Notes under the pieces: model-generated
The model's database searches: none
Told to the model about the DNA's origin: nothing
What the model saw: the letters and a program-made list of their open reading frames with translations, nothing else
Part shown: positions 54,547-62,239 of the stretch, piece after piece
Layout of the letters: each line of letters starts with the position of its first letter
How positions within the stretch are numbered: the first letter of the stretch is position 1
Assembly: GCF_963422335.1 (NCBI RefSeq)
Contig: NZ_OY729424.1
Location: 1,860,001-1,924,000, forward strand
Length of the DNA stretch: 64,000 nucleotides
From: an uncultured Roseateles sp.
GTDB taxonomy: Bacteria > Pseudomonadota > Gammaproteobacteria > Burkholderiales > Burkholderiaceae_C
Reading direction: 5' to 3'
Translations under genes and position numbers: made by a program

Positions 54547-54924
54547 CTATTTTTGTACGGTCAGCGTCAACTGGCTCGCCTTGTCCGTCTTGTTGGCCCA
54601 CATCCAGCAATAGTCCTGATCGACCGGCACGGCCAGCTTGCCCTCGGCGGCGAGCGCCCCGTCAACCTTGGCCGCGAATTCCACTTTCTTGCCCTCGTGA
54701 TAGTGGATGTTGAAGTTCATGGGGGTCTCGGCCTTGAAGACCCAGGCAATCGTCTGGCCCTTCGTCAACTGGCTGCAGATCTCTGCAAACTTAACCGGCT
54801 CGACGGTCGTCGCTTTTTCGAAGCGGCCGTTGGTATCCCATTGGATGTCGATCAGCTCGGCATGGGCGCTGGCGGCGCCCAGAAGCATCGAGATCAGGAA
54901 AGGCGTGTGAGGAAGAGTTTTCAT
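54547..54924 (-). CDS. Exported protein of a copper-ATPase neighbourhood
   Basis: A 125-residue protein with a signal peptide (FLISMLLGAASAHA). The mature part, AETPMNFNIHYHEGKKVEFAA, then DQDYCWMWANKTDKA, has HYHE and a single Cys near WMW that could bind copper. ATG at 54924 overlaps the stop of a degenerate ATPase fragment (TGATATG), suggesting that this gene normally follows a copper P-type ATPase. No named family. It lies 146 bases after the CusF-like gene at 55071. Confidence 0.65.
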   Translation of the reverse strand: MKTLPHTPFLISMLLGAASAHAELIDIQWDTNGRFEKATTVEPVKFAEICSQLTKGQTIAWVFKAETPMNFNIHYHEGKKVEFAAKVDGALAAEGKLAVPVDQDYCWMWANKTDKASQLTLTVQK

Positions 54925-54925
54925 A

Positions 54926-54976
54926 TCAGGAGGCTTTGCGCAGGCGCAATGCGTTGGTGATCAGGGAAGCTGACAC
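54926..54976 (-). pseudogene. C-terminal remnant of a heavy-metal P-type ATPase
   Basis: The minus strand encodes VSASLITNALRLRKAS ending in TGA at 54928-54926. This is the signature end of Cu P-type ATPases (S-x-V-V/I-T-N-A-L-R-L-R). Nothing upstream of it continues the ATPase frame; the preceding bases are unrelated. It marks a deletion of an ATPase gene that once preceded the 54547 gene. The reading is short, so it is a probable, not certain, remnant. Confidence 0.55.
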
Positions 54977-55070
54977 AGGCCAATGATCGGAATGGCAATC
55001 GTGGGCGACGGCAGCTACGGCATACCGCCTCCCACCTTCTCGGCCAAGACCCGAGGGCCCTATGCCGGGC

Positions 55071-55433
55071 TTATTTCGCGACTTGCATCTCGGTCACGAC
55101 GATGGTGCCATCGGCCTTTTCGACCTTGAACTTCACCTTATCTCCCGCCTTGACCATGTCCAGCATGGCCGGGTCCTTGACCTGGAACACCATGGTCATA
55201 CCTGGCATGTCGAGGTTTTTGATTTCGCCATGCTTGATGGTGATTTTCTTGGTGGACTTGTCGACCTTCTTGACTTCTCCGTCGGTCATGTCGGCGGCAG
55301 TCGCTGGTGCTGCAGGCGGCGCAGCAGTCTTGCCCGCAGGTGCCGTCTGTGCCAGGGTGGTTCCGGCAAGGCCGGTTGCCATGGCCAGGATTGCAGCCAG
55401 CTTGGCGAGAGTCAGGTTCTTGATCAAATTCAT
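55071..55433 (-). CDS. CusF-like copper-binding protein (Trp replaced by Met)
   Basis: A 120-residue periplasmic protein (signal peptide ending TTLAQ) with a CusF domain: IKHGEIKNLDMPGMTMVFQVKD. Like the protein at 52741 it carries Met in place of the CusF Trp. ATG at 55433 is preferred over a GTG one codon earlier. It is the last gene of the TolC-multicopper-oxidase operon and starts 11 bases after the DUF411 stop. Confidence 0.86.
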   Translation of the reverse strand: MNLIKNLTLAKLAAILAMATGLAGTTLAQTAPAGKTAAPPAAPATAADMTDGEVKKVDKSTKKITIKHGEIKNLDMPGMTMVFQVKDPAMLDMVKAGDKVKFKVEKADGTIVVTEMQVAK

Positions 55434-55444
55434 CACAGTTTCCT

Positions 55445-55930
55445 TTAACGGTAGGTTTGAAACACGCGCGAGCTGCCATCCTTGGCCAGCAACAGCACGT
55501 CATAGGGGTCTTTGCGGCCCGAGTAGCTGGGCCCGTCCATGCCGGGCGATCCCACAGGCATGGCCGGCACAGCCAAGCCAACGGCTGCAGGGCGTTCCTT
55601 GAGCAGCCGGTGGATCTCGCGTGCCGGCACATGGCCCTCGATGGCATAGCCTCCGACCAAGGCGGTATGGCATGAGCCGTAGCGAACATCGACGCCAAGC
55701 TTCAGCCGCGCATCGGTATTGCCGGTGTTCTCAACCCGCGTCTGGAAACCATTGGCCTCTAGATGCTTGAGCCAGTCCTTGCAGCAACCACAACTTGGGC
55801 CCTTCCAAACCTGCACCAGCGGGCCGGGCTGCGTTAGCGGCTGGATTTTGGCGAGCAAGGCGGCGGGTGTCAGCAGCAAGCCGGCTGCCCCGGCAATAAC
55901 GCTGCGGCGACGCATGGGCGCCTTCAGCAT
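55445..55930 (-). CDS. DUF411 periplasmic metal-binding protein
   Basis: A 161-residue protein. The N-terminus is a twin-arginine-like signal (MRRRSVIAGAAGLLL inside the leader). The DUF411 core is VWKGPSCGCCKDWLKHLEANGF with the CGCC at about residues 47-50, then YGSCHTALVGGYAIEGHVP and VGLAVPAMPVGSPGMDGP. Cysteine and His residues probably bind copper; DUF411 (CopG-like) proteins occur in many copper clusters. ATG at 55930 overlaps the cupredoxin stop region. Its intact CGCC contrasts with the chimera at 42194. Confidence 0.88.
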   Translation of the reverse strand: MLKAPMRRRSVIAGAAGLLLTPAALLAKIQPLTQPGPLVQVWKGPSCGCCKDWLKHLEANGFQTRVENTGNTDARLKLGVDVRYGSCHTALVGGYAIEGHVPAREIHRLLKERPAAVGLAVPAMPVGSPGMDGPSYSGRKDPYDVLLLAKDGSSRVFQTYR

Positions 55931-55931
55931 C

Positions 55932-56474
55932 TCAATGCTTGTGGTCGCCATGGACATCTGCCTTTTTGGCGGCCGCACCGCTTGCGCCGGCCACGTTGAC
56001 GGCGCCCTTCATGCCCGCGTCGTAGTGGCCGGGCTGCAAGCAGGCAAAGTCGATCTTGCCGGCTTTGGTGAACTGCCAAACGATCTCGCCAGTCTTGCCG
56101 GGCGCCACCGTCACCATGTTCTCATCCGCATGTTCCATCTCGGGGGTCTTCTTCATGACCTCGTAGTGCTCTTTGAGTTCCTTCTCGGTGCCGAGCACCA
56201 TCTCGTGTTTCACCTTGCCTGAGTTCTTCACGACGAAGCGAACGGTCTCGCCTTGCTTGACATTCAGGCTGGACGGCGAGAACCGCATCGCATCGGTCAT
56301 GTCGATTTGCACCGTTCGGTTGGCCTTTGCGGCGACGCCCGGCTTGCCGATGGCTTCATCGTCTTGGCCATGGCCGCCCGCGTGATTGCCGCTCGCCAGT
56401 GCCATGGAGGACAGCAATACCGTTGTCAGGGCAAAGAATGCAACGCGTGCGGTGCCTGTGTGCTGGGTTTTCAT
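55932..56474 (-). CDS. Cupredoxin-domain copper protein (CopI-like)
   Basis: A 180-residue periplasmic protein with a signal peptide (VAFFALTTVLLSSMALA). The cupredoxin fold keeps the type 1 copper ligands: His in KVKHEMVLG, then ACLQPGHYDAGM (Cys, His, Met). Extra His/Met-rich stretches (EMEHADENM, HGDHKH) flank it. It resembles CopI of Rubrivivax gelatinosus, a copper-tolerance cupredoxin. It precedes DUF411 and follows the multicopper oxidase in the operon. Confidence 0.88.
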   Translation of the reverse strand: MKTQHTGTARVAFFALTTVLLSSMALASGNHAGGHGQDDEAIGKPGVAAKANRTVQIDMTDAMRFSPSSLNVKQGETVRFVVKNSGKVKHEMVLGTEKELKEHYEVMKKTPEMEHADENMVTVAPGKTGEIVWQFTKAGKIDFACLQPGHYDAGMKGAVNVAGASGAAAKKADVHGDHKH

Positions 56475-56524
56475 TGGGGATCCTTTCTGATGTCGCGCAG
56501 GGGCGGACGGAGGGTGATGGAACT

Positions 56525-57937
56525 TCAGTGGCCGGAATGACTGGTGGGCTTGCGGACGGTGACTTCAGTCGTCTTGCCCAAGGCTTGCTGGCGCGGCATC
56601 GATTGGCCACCTTCGGCCGCAAAGCGGGCAGGCTCGGGCAAGGCGCCGGTCCACTCGAAGGCGACTTCACCCTTCGGGTGCTTGTACCAACCTGGGTCGC
56701 TGTAGTCGCCTGGCTTCTGGCCCTTGCGCACCTTCAGGATCGAGAACATGCCGCCCATCTCTACGCCACCGAACGGACCCTTGCCGGTCATCATCGGCAC
56801 CGTGTTGTCGGGCAGGGGCATTTCCATCTCGGCCATATCGGCCATGCCGCGCTCGCCCATCACCATGTAGTCGGGCACGAGCTTGGTGATCTGCTTGGTT
56901 ATTTGGCGATGATCGACGCCGATCATCGTCGGCACGTCGTGGCCCATCGCGTTCATCGTGTGGTGGCTCTTGTGGCAGTGGAAGGCCCAGTCGCCTTCCT
57001 CGTCGGCCAGGAAGTCGACCTGGCGCATCTGGCCCACGGCCACGTCGGTCGTTACTTCGGGCCAGCGGCTGGTCTTGGAGGTCGGTCCGCCATCGGTGCC
57101 GGTGACCATGAACTCGTGACCGTGCAAATGAATCGGGTGGTTGGTCATCGTCAGGTTGCCGACGCGAATGCGCACCTTGTCGCCCTTGCGCACATTCAGG
57201 GTGTCGATGCCGGGGAAGATGCGGCTGTTCCAGCACCACAGGTTGAAGTCCAGCATCGTCATGATCTTGGGCGTGGCCGCACCAGGGTCGATGTCGTAGG
57301 CATTGAGCAGGAAGCAGAAGTCGCGGTCTACCTCGTCGATCAGCGGATGCTTGGCCTTCGGATGCGTGATCCACAGGCCCATCATGCCCATCGCCATCTG
57401 CGTCATCTCGTCCGCATGAGGGTGGTACATGAATGAGCCCGGACGGCGAGCCACAAACTCGTAGACATAGGTCTTGCCTGGCTTGATGCTGGGCTGGTTC
57501 AACCCGGCAACTCCGTCCATGCCATTGGGTAGCCGCTGGCCATGCCAGTGAATACTCGTGTGTTCCGGAAGCTTGTTGGTGACGAAGATGCGCACGCGGT
57601 CACCTTCCACCACTTCGATGGTCGGCCCGGGTGATTGGCCGTTGTAGCCCCACAGATGCGCATTCATGCCGGGCGCGAGTTCACGCACTACCGGCTCGGC
57701 CACCAAGTGGAACTCCTTGACGCCCTGGTTCATGCGCCAGGGCAAAGTCCAACCGTTCAGGGTGACGACCGGGTTGTAGGGGCGGCCACTGCTGGGGACC
57801 AGTGGCGGCATGGTGTCCGGTTTGGACTGCATGACCGGTTCGGGCAGCGCGGCCATCGCCACCCGGCTGACGGCTGCGGCCGACACCGCCGCAGTCAGAG
57901 CGCCGGCACCTTGGAAGAAACTACGTCGAGAAACCAT
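56525..57937 (-). CDS. Multicopper oxidase (CopA/CueO-like)
   Basis: A 470-residue periplasmic oxidase, exported by Tat (SRRSFFQGAGALTAAVSAA). Copper-ligand motifs are complete: HWHGQRLPNG near residue 130, HPHADEMTQ near 173, HPIHLHGHEF near 267 and HCHKSHHTMNAMGHDVP near 318. A Met-rich patch (MADMAEMEMPLP) may bind Cu(I), typical of copper-resistance oxidases. It oxidises Cu(I) to the less toxic Cu(II). Shorter than the ~600-residue CopA proteins. It follows a TolC gene and precedes the cupredoxin. Confidence 0.92.
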   Translation of the reverse strand: MVSRRSFFQGAGALTAAVSAAAVSRVAMAALPEPVMQSKPDTMPPLVPSSGRPYNPVVTLNGWTLPWRMNQGVKEFHLVAEPVVRELAPGMNAHLWGYNGQSPGPTIEVVEGDRVRIFVTNKLPEHTSIHWHGQRLPNGMDGVAGLNQPSIKPGKTYVYEFVARRPGSFMYHPHADEMTQMAMGMMGLWITHPKAKHPLIDEVDRDFCFLLNAYDIDPGAATPKIMTMLDFNLWCWNSRIFPGIDTLNVRKGDKVRIRVGNLTMTNHPIHLHGHEFMVTGTDGGPTSKTSRWPEVTTDVAVGQMRQVDFLADEEGDWAFHCHKSHHTMNAMGHDVPTMIGVDHRQITKQITKLVPDYMVMGERGMADMAEMEMPLPDNTVPMMTGKGPFGGVEMGGMFSILKVRKGQKPGDYSDPGWYKHPKGEVAFEWTGALPEPARFAAEGGQSMPRQQALGKTTEVTVRKPTSHSGH

Positions 57938-57954
57938 TTTTGCTTGTTCCTGAG

Positions 57955-59391
57955 TCAGTGAGCGGGGCCGGCGCTGCCGGTTGCTGTTGCGGGTGCAGTG
58001 CCGCCGGACAAGCGGGGTTTGCCAATCAGCGCCATGTCGAGATCTGCTTGTGCCACCCAGAAGTTGCGCAAGGCCTCGATGGAGGCGTTGACCGCGCTGA
58101 TCTGCGCGCGAGCATCGGCCAGCAACTCGAACACGCTGATGAACATGCCGTTGTAGCGAAGCACGTTCTCGTCCGAAATGCGCTTGGCGGTGGGTACGAC
58201 GTCGTCGCGGTAGTGCTTGGCAATGTCATAGGACGAGCGATAGCCCAGATAGGCCTCTCGCACTTCGGAGCGTGCCTCGACCGCAACTTGCGCCGCTCGC
58301 TGCACGCTTTGCATATAGATGGCCTCGGCCTTGGCGACCCGCGCATCCCCCCAGTCGAACAACGGAATTTCGAAACTGATTTCGTAACCCGTCTGGCGCG
58401 GCAATTCGTTGGAGCCATTGCGCCGGTAGCTGAGATCCAACACGTTCACGAACCGAGTGATCTTGCTGAGCCCAAGGCTTTTGGCCATCGCCTCCGTCTG
58501 CTGCTTGGCCGCTTGAACGTCCAGGCGCTGAGCAATGGCTTGTTGCTCCACGTCGGGGAGATCCTGCGGCGCTTGCGGCAGATCGGGCAGCCGGTCTGGC
58601 AAGGTGAACTGGGTTTGCTGGCCCCACAGGCCCAGCAGCCGGGTCAAACGCTCGCGGGTAGAGACTCGTGCTGCTTCGGCCCGCGCGGCGTTGAGCACGG
58701 CCTCTGAGAAAAAGCCATGTTCGCGCGCCTGCTGCAGCTTGGTCCAGTTGCCCGCCTGCGCCAAACGCTTGGCGAGTTCGGCGCCCGCGTCCGCAGTTCC
58801 GCGAACATCACGCATGTAGCGAGCCGTCTGTTCGGCAGCCACCGCAGCGTAATACGCCTTGCGAGACTCGGCAGCCAGAGACAGCATCTCCATGGAGACG
58901 CTGCGCTGAACGGCGGCAAAGCGCCGGTTCTCAATCTGCCGGGTCAGGGGCAGAGCGATCAGGTGCGCCAAGTCGAGGCTGAACGAGCGCTCGATTTCCC
59001 GCTCGTCACCGCGCCGAAGCTTCGCAATCGAAAACCCCGGATTGGGCAAACGACTGGCTTGCACCAGTTCGGCTTCTGCGATGCCGAGTTCCTGGAAACT
59101 GGCTTGCAGCCCGTGATTGTTCAGCAGCGCGATCTGCACGGCGGTGTCGGCGCTGAGTGGCTTTGCCAGCAACTCATCGACTCGGTTGCCCACGGCGTCC
59201 TGATCGGCCTCGGACTTCACCAACTGGACGGTCTTGCCCAGATGCTGTTCGGCCGCCTGCTGGACCGGCTTGAGGCCGCCGTCGCCGCTCAGGCTGGCGC
59301 AACCGGCGAGAACCAGCGGCAGGGTTGCCAGGGCCAATGTGCGCAGCCGCAACGCGGCCGATCGCCGGTGCTCAAATGTCTTTGTTGTCAT
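57955..59391 (-). CDS. TolC-family outer-membrane lipoprotein
   Basis: A 478-residue outer-membrane efflux factor. The signal ends in a lipobox (LVLAGCASLSGDGGL). TolC repeats: SADTAVQIALLNNHGLQASFQELG, then NGSNELPRQTGYEISFEIPLFDWG and IYMQSVQRAAQ. No RND pump lies beside it, so it may serve a cytoplasmic pump or the multicopper oxidase module, or work with CusAB (inference). It starts 9 bases after the exported protein at 59401. Confidence 0.9.
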   Translation of the reverse strand: MTTKTFEHRRSAALRLRTLALATLPLVLAGCASLSGDGGLKPVQQAAEQHLGKTVQLVKSEADQDAVGNRVDELLAKPLSADTAVQIALLNNHGLQASFQELGIAEAELVQASRLPNPGFSIAKLRRGDEREIERSFSLDLAHLIALPLTRQIENRRFAAVQRSVSMEMLSLAAESRKAYYAAVAAEQTARYMRDVRGTADAGAELAKRLAQAGNWTKLQQAREHGFFSEAVLNAARAEAARVSTRERLTRLLGLWGQQTQFTLPDRLPDLPQAPQDLPDVEQQAIAQRLDVQAAKQQTEAMAKSLGLSKITRFVNVLDLSYRRNGSNELPRQTGYEISFEIPLFDWGDARVAKAEAIYMQSVQRAAQVAVEARSEVREAYLGYRSSYDIAKHYRDDVVPTAKRISDENVLRYNGMFISVFELLADARAQISAVNASIEALRNFWVAQADLDMALIGKPRLSGGTAPATATGSAGPAH

Positions 59392-59400
59392 GCCAAGCCC

Positions 59401-59778
59401 TCAGTTCATCTTGTGGCCAGCATGGCCAGCCGGCATCGTCTTTGCATCAGGGCCGGCTGGAGCCGAAGCGCCAGTGCCGCGCGCGACGACATCGGGCTGG
59501 CGGGCTTCCTTGGCGTAAACGCGCCAGCCACCAACGCGTCCGACGTTGTCATTGGTGTCCTTCCAGGATCCCACCTCGACTTCGACGTTGGGGCGATAGC
59601 CTTGCAGCGCCGAGCTGTAAATGAGCGGTGGCACGGCCACCATAGGATCAGCCGCATCAGCGCGCTTTGACGACGGGGCTGGGGGCTGGGCAGCAGGGGG
59701 TGGGGTTTGGGCAAACGCAGGCAACGCCAAGGCTGCGGACGCTGCCATGAGCGCCACTCCATTGAGGACGAATTGCAT
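59401..59778 (-). CDS. Exported protein at the head of the multicopper-oxidase operon
   Basis: A 125-residue protein with a signal peptide (MQFVLNGVALMAASAALALPAFA) and a Pro-rich linker, then YSSALQGYRPNVEVEVGSWKDTNDNV, ending His-rich (AGHAGHKMN). ATG at 59778 is preferred over an upstream start. It is the first gene of an operon running to 55071, since the TolC gene follows 9 bases later. The YRPxxE...WKDTNxxVGRVGGW pattern recurs in copper clusters; function unknown. Confidence 0.65.
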   Translation of the reverse strand: MQFVLNGVALMAASAALALPAFAQTPPPAAQPPAPSSKRADAADPMVAVPPLIYSSALQGYRPNVEVEVGSWKDTNDNVGRVGGWRVYAKEARQPDVVARGTGASAPAGPDAKTMPAGHAGHKMN

Positions 59779-59891
59779 AGATATCTCGCAAGCAGACACG
59801 AACGGCGGTCACCGAAGCTTCGTGCGTTCTGGCACGAGTTCGGAGAGCGGCTCTTGGCTGCGACCGGACGCTGTGGGCGCGCCGCCGCAGG

Positions 59892-60317
59892 TCAGGCGAG
59901 GAAGGGTCGTGGCGGGCGCTCGAGGCCGCCGATGGTGTCAACAGCGTTGCCCACCGGAATCGTTGCCACTACAGGCACATGCTGTGGGATTACTTCAACG
60001 GCGTGTACGGATGCCGTGATCGCCGGTGCGCCGCAGCAAGAGGAGCAAGCACTGCACTTGGTGGCATGCCCCGATTTGACCATCTTGGCACGGTGGTTGA
60101 GCGAGGCGTCCGGTGAACCTTTGACATCGCTGTGTGAGGGCACAGAAACGGCCAAGTCCACTGCAAGATCGCCGTGATCATGAGATGCGTGATAGTGGAT
60201 GGCCGCACTCTGATGATGAGCAGGAGCGCACATCAGCATGGCTTGCGCAGCGTACCCTTGAACGGGCAGCGCAACGGCTAGCAGCCATGCCAACGCGATC
60301 TGCAAAAACTTGCTCAT
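59892..60317 (-). CDS. Exported Cys-rich protein (KCSACSSCC motif)
   Basis: A 141-residue protein with a signal peptide (MSKFLQIALAWLLAVALPVQGYAA), a His-rich middle (AHHQSAAIHYHASHDHGD) and KCSACSSCCGAPA, a dense Cys cluster for metal binding. Proteins of this kind are frequent in copper clusters and have no settled name. It lies 113 bases upstream of the 59778 gene on the same strand and may be cotranscribed. Confidence 0.7.
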   Translation of the reverse strand: MSKFLQIALAWLLAVALPVQGYAAQAMLMCAPAHHQSAAIHYHASHDHGDLAVDLAVSVPSHSDVKGSPDASLNHRAKMVKSGHATKCSACSSCCGAPAITASVHAVEVIPQHVPVVATIPVGNAVDTIGGLERPPRPFLA

Positions 60318-60342
60318 TATCAAAGTGTACGGCAAGCAGCGT

Positions 60343-60798
60343 TCAGCAGTTGCGAGCTTGGTTGCTGTTCAAGCATTGCAGGCTGCCATCGTCTCGCGCC
60401 TGCTGCAGATCGCTCAGAACTTGCTCGCGGCTCAAGCTGCTACGCGCCGTCGTCGAATTGTCAGGCGTGTACGATTGGTTGCGGCTCATCTTGGCAAGCG
60501 AGCCGTCATCGCGAGCGCGTTTCAGTTCGCTCAGCACTTCCGCGCGGGTAAGCGGAGATGCCTTGCGCGTTTCGAACTCGGGGGCGTATCCGGCCTCGCT
60601 GTTCATTTTGGCCAGCGAGCCGTCCTTGATGGCTGCGGCCAGCTCTGCCTTGACCTCGTCACGGGTCTTGCCTCCGGGCATGGCGTGATAGCTGCCGCCA
60701 GAGTCGTTGTTGGCGGGCGTGAAGCCGTTGCTTGCAAAGGCGGGGGCTGCAAGGGTCGCAGCGAACAGAACAGAAGCAATGACATTGAAGCGGGACAT
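60343..60798 (-). CDS. DUF4148 exported protein (three repeats)
   Basis: A 151-residue paralogue of the protein at 41015. Signal peptide MSRFNVIASVLFAATLAAPAFA, then three DUF4148 units: GKTRDEVKAELAAAIKDG, LTRAEVLSELKRARDDG and LSREQVLSDLQQARDDG. KMSRNQSY is shared with the paralogue. It ends with a Cys pair (LQCLNSNQARNC). ATG at 60798 was used. The box at 60910 and TACAGT at 60871 precede it with the same spacing as in the paralogue. Confidence 0.85.
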   Translation of the reverse strand: MSRFNVIASVLFAATLAAPAFASNGFTPANNDSGGSYHAMPGGKTRDEVKAELAAAIKDGSLAKMNSEAGYAPEFETRKASPLTRAEVLSELKRARDDGSLAKMSRNQSYTPDNSTTARSSLSREQVLSDLQQARDDGSLQCLNSNQARNC

Positions 60799-61148
60799 GA
60801 AGCACTCCTGGGGTTGAAATAACAGCAAACTGACTGGATTGCTGAGGCGCATTGGTTGCACCATGGAGTGACTGTAGGAATTTCGGCTGGACAAAAGACC
60901 GACCCTGGCATTACGGTTTTGTCATCTGCCCGCGGCGATGAGCTCGTCCTGAGCACGCTTGGCGGTGCTGAAGGGTGTCAGCGGTTTCGTGGGCACCGAT
61001 TTGCCGTCAATTGGCGGATTGGTCGATCTCGTCGGCCAGGAAGACACGGGATCGCTCGATTGTTTGATAGGGATCAAGTCTCACGGTGCCCGAACGTCTG
61101 AACATCTGACACAAGGCTCATCCAACGGGCCGATCAGTGGGAACCTCC
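60799..61148. other. Promoter region with a metal-responsive box, otherwise empty
   Basis: The 350 bases before the 61149 gene contain the box at 60910 and its hexamer. The middle carries no gene, repeat or RNA that I can support. Confidence 0.5.
60910..60925 (-). promoter_or_regulatory. CusR/CopR-like box for the second DUF4148 gene (copy b)
   Basis: ATTACGGTTTTGTCAT, 33 bases from TACAGT (60876-60871) on the minus strand. Geometry identical to the first DUF4148 promoter. Confidence 0.7.
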
Positions 61149-61601
61149 ATGGCCATGATTCTTCGACCATCATCCAGGCGACGTTTTGCCGCCGCGATGC
61201 TGTTCGTCTGGATCTTCGCGCTGGTGATCGGCATTGCCAACGCCTGTGCTCTTGGCGAAGTGCATGGCGGCCCCACGTCTCTGGCAGTGGCCGAGCACCA
61301 CCATGACGAGGCATTGGACGGTCATACCCATGCCGGCGCGTCCTCGGGCGAGACCGCGCCATCTCCGTACACGCCGGACCCCGCCTGTCAGAAATTTTGT
61401 GACAACGAGCGCTCAACGCTGAATCTGCCCCTCAAGGATCTCGGCAGCGCCGCCGATATGCAGCCGCTGTTGCTGCTGCAGCCCATCGTTTTGGCCTGGA
61501 CGTCGGGAGACGACCTTGGGGTGGAAGCACCCAACGCTCAGGTCCCGGTTTGCGAGACCGGTCCGCCTATCCCCATCCGCTTCCTGCGGTTGACGATCTA
61601 G
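61149..61601 (+). CDS. Exported Cys/His-rich protein
   Basis: A 150-residue protein with a signal peptide (FAAAMLFVWIFALVIGIANA), a His-rich segment (EHHHDEALDGHTHAG) and CQKFCDNERSTL, a C-x3-C pair that resembles small copper-cluster proteins. ATG at 61149 was used; a GTG at 61137 also fits. It opens a plus-strand group leading to the P-type ATPase. Function unknown. Confidence 0.65.
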   Translation: MAMILRPSSRRRFAAAMLFVWIFALVIGIANACALGEVHGGPTSLAVAEHHHDEALDGHTHAGASSGETAPSPYTPDPACQKFCDNERSTLNLPLKDLGSAADMQPLLLLQPIVLAWTSGDDLGVEAPNAQVPVCETGPPIPIRFLRLTI

Positions 61602-61750
61602 CCGTTTGCGCCCGCGCCCCGGAGCCCCGAGTTCCGGATGGCGCCGCATCTGCACGCCCGACACAGCGCGTGCTGGATGGCGAGGCAGCACGCGTGCCTT
61701 CGACCGATTCTCTGGTCGTACCTCCTCGCCGCAATCTATCGGAGAACTCC

Positions 61751-62212
61751 ATGAACAAGATCGTCATGACCACCCTCGCATTGCTCGTTGCCACCAGTCT
61801 CGCCGCGGCTCAGCCCAAGGATCAGGACCACACGGCTCACCACCCCGAGGGCGCTGCCTCGGCGCCGCCGGCCAAGGCGCCCGCAAAGGACGCCGCTGTG
61901 GCGCCAGCAAAGGACGCCGACATTGCCGTCAAGATGAAGGCGATGCAGGACATGCACCAGAAGATGATGGATGCGAAGACGCCCGAGGAGCGCCAGGCGC
62001 TGATGGGTGAGCACATGAAGGCCATGCAGGGCGGCATGGGCATGATGAAGCAGATGTCCGGCAAGGGAGGTGGCGCTGCCGGCATGAAGGGCATGACGAC
62101 CGATCCCAAGGCCCGCATGGAGGCCATGGAGCAGCGCATGGACATGATGCAGACCATGATGGAAATGATGATGGACCGGATGCCGGCAGCACCCGCACAG
62201 GGCAGCAAGTAA
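61751..62212 (+). CDS. Exported Met-rich protein
   Basis: A 153-residue protein with a signal peptide (NKIVMTTLALLVATSLAAAQ), an Ala/Pro/Lys linker and a C-terminal half with about 25 methionines in clusters such as MHQKMM, GMGMMKQM, MDMMQTMMEMMMDRM. Such Met-rich stretches bind Cu(I)/Ag(I). GGAGA precedes the ATG. It lies 27 bases before the DUF2933 gene. It may buffer periplasmic copper. No named family. Confidence 0.75.
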   Translation: MNKIVMTTLALLVATSLAAAQPKDQDHTAHHPEGAASAPPAKAPAKDAAVAPAKDADIAVKMKAMQDMHQKMMDAKTPEERQALMGEHMKAMQGGMGMMKQMSGKGGGAAGMKGMTTDPKARMEAMEQRMDMMQTMMEMMMDRMPAAPAQGSK

Positions 62213-62239
62213 GCCACCCACCCACATCGGGAGATCGTC

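Noticed and set aside
54282..54713. A 143-residue reading frame after the CopK-like gene
   Set aside because: It lies partly antisense to the exported gene at 54547, starts within the copK 3' end without a ribosome site, and shows no recognisable segment.
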